From Patagioenas fasciata (lineage: Eukaryota; Chordata; Aves; Columbiformes; Columbidae): a DNA stretch of 64,000 nt. The position numbers and the translations under genes are program-made. Positions 62,044-64,000 of the stretch are shown in pieces (positions within the stretch are counted from its first letter, which is position 1; each line of letters starts with the position of its first letter). The stretch lies in contig NC_092523.1 in the NCBI RefSeq assembly GCF_037038585.1, positions 31,907,501 to 31,971,500 on the forward strand, in the 5' to 3' direction. Under the pieces are notes generated by a model. That model was not told where the DNA came from. It saw only the letters and a program-made list of their open reading frames with translations, and searched no databases.

Positions 62044-64000
62044 TATAGTTAGGTTAGATAAGCAACTATCTCTACTACAAACAGAAAAAATAAGTAGAAC
62101 AGCATTCTTACTCCCTCTGCTGGACTAGATAAATTTATAAATTAATAACGCTGCAGTTGTAAAGCATTGTCTTTCATCAGATTCTTGGAAAGATTGGCCA
62201 GTTTCTTTTAATTATTTTTCTTTTCCCAAAAAGAACATCTTCAGAAAGCTTCAAATGGTACTGTAACCTCTGGAAACCTTTGTTTCTGAAAGAAGTCCTA
62301 AAACTGAAGGAAAGTCAAACAAGAAAATCAAATTTAATGCAACAGTTCAAAGCTTGCAGTGAAATTTTCTTATGAGCTCTTCTGGAATAGGTAACACAAG
62401 AAACTAACTGCTGTTTGTATTATTTTCCCTGTCAAACTTTTATTGCTCCTTGCATCTGCTAATTAAGCTGTATCGCAGATGAAAACTGAAAAATGTAATA
62501 GAAGATGCAAGTCACCAGCTCTTAAGGAGTGAAATCAGATGACTGTTACATAACTGAAAATTTTAAATACATATTTCTGTACACTAAAAGACTGTCAAAA
62601 AGACAAAAACAACAAGAAAACTTCCATCATCTTACATTGTAAACTCCTACTCATCAGCAACCTAGATCATAGCCTTTTCTTCTCCTTCCTCTCTTAGGAA
62701 TGAAATAATAATTTCCCCTCATGCGTGTTTATTTTCCAACACAAATCCAATCTGACTGCAGCTTCTTTGAGGACATTTTCTCTAGGTGAAATCCTTATCC
62801 CTAAACCACTGAAGACACAGCATTGCTTTCTATAACCTTCAGTTACTTGTATTGCTAATTTAAATTAATGCTGATAGTGAAACTGCTTAGGGACAAACAG
62901 ACAATGGAGATGCAAATTGCCATCTCAGGAGATAAAAATCTTAAAGAAGGAGTCCTATGAAGCTTAGTCAACTTTAGCTCTGCACTTAAATCCGGATCCA
63001 CTAGTTTGGGGGTACTTCAAGACCACAGGATGATTAGCACAGATGGAGTGATACCAAGGACAGAAGAGTCTGGTCCTTAGAAATTACTTGGAACCATAGC
63101 GAGCTTTGGAATAGGTGTCGAGGAAGCTTTCAGTTTCAATAATGGAGAACTCATTTCCATTGAGCCTCTGACAGTTAAACAAGGATATCACACACAACAG
63201 CAGCTGAACACAACAGACCTTAGAAAACACATTCTTCCCAAGTATACCATGGTGTCTTGTAAGTTCTTTTCTCTACTGATTTGCTTTACTGAGTACCATT
63301 TCATAACTAAAGAAGAAGATGGTTCAAAATACATACTTTAGCAATATATCAGTGAGAGAAGAGGCTGGTATTCCAGCCAGCAGGGAAACAGAGAACACAT
63401 TGCTGTGAAGCAAAAGGATTTTTCTTAAGCAAAATACAATGGTAAAAAATCATTATTTTAAATAACCCACTCAATACGAGTATGTATAAGACAGTGAAGA
63501 TGCCCAGTTAGTCAACCCAGCCTTGAGTAGTGATATTTGCAAACATACTACTGAAAAAAATGCATATGGTTTCCAAATAAATATAAAAATGAACTCAAGA
63601 AATTTGAAAGTTGATTTGGTCCATCCACTGACACACTGGCATTATTATTATACTCTTCAGGAAGGGGAGAAAAAGAGAGTGAGAGCAAGAAGTAGATTTT
63701 AAGACCTTGCTCTCCACTTCTTCGCAGCTTCTCATCATGGTTTCCTACAAACAAACATAAAATCATTTGTTTCAAAAGCAGTTTAGTGAGGGAGCTGGTG
63801 TTTTAAAGTAAATGGGCAATAAATGGCCTAAAAAAATATTTTACCACAGTCTTGAAGATTGTGAATATGTGAATATAATTACACTAGGGAAATAATTTCA
63901 CTACCTTTGTCTATACACATGATTTGCCAACATGGCTTTAACAGTACAGGTTGCCTGATAAATACATGTAGCAAAAAGATCAAAAAAGACCTGCATCCCG
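62044..64000. other. AT-rich unique sequence, no gene seen
   Basis: No open frame exceeds 75 codons (63548-63775, -) and none has a domain motif. I see no transposon, RNA gene or regulatory pattern I can support. Confidence 0.5.

Noticed and set aside
1..64000. CRISPR arrays, prokaryotic operons or phage genes
   Set aside because: No regularly spaced direct repeats, no ribosome-binding sites before long frames, and all long frames are CR1 retrotransposon sequence typical of a vertebrate nuclear genome.

Overview
The window looks like gene-poor bird nuclear DNA, either intergenic or deep intron. It is AT-rich and densely stopped in all frames. I found no host protein-coding exon, tRNA, rRNA or recognisable small RNA. 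The bird assignment rests on its repeats. There are many 5'-truncated CR1 non-LTR retrotransposons on both strands, ending in the CR1 octamer tail (ATTCTGTG, ATTCTATG or ATACTGTG). There is also one solo LTR whose opening matches, from memory, a family common in Neoaves. All gene-like content is transposon-derived.

Layout: 270-460 is a very decayed CR1-like remnant. 1105-3299 (+) is the longest CR1, holding a 625-codon reverse-transcriptase frame whose first catalytic Asp is Asn. 3300-12787 is mostly unique AT-rich DNA with simple repeats. 12788-13739 (+) is a decayed CR1. 23531-23943 (-) is a CR1 3' end. 30915-32450 (+) is an old CR1/L3-like copy readable only as islands of conserved motifs. 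35551-35685 (-) is a CR1 3' end. 41020-42620 (+) is the best-preserved CR1, with 482 uninterrupted codons and intact RT motifs. 47996-49283 (-) is a decayed CR1. 51189-52184 is a solo LTR with a perfect 5-bp target-site duplication, split by a later CR1 whose 5' part is inverted. 54869-55597 (-) is a CR1 C-terminal fragment. 60497-60719 is a GATA/AGAGAT satellite with an inverted repeat. 61663-61945 and 61990-62043 (+) are two neighbouring CR1 3' ends.

The elements do not form a pathway. They are independent insertions, probably produced by CR1 machinery encoded elsewhere, and they give a partial chronology: old CR1/L3-like remnants, then younger CR1s. The solo LTR predates the CR1 inside it. 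I found no new gene system. The most distinctive structures are the inverted CR1 inside the LTR, the catalytic-residue losses in otherwise readable RT frames, and the hexamer satellite with its hairpin-capable flank.
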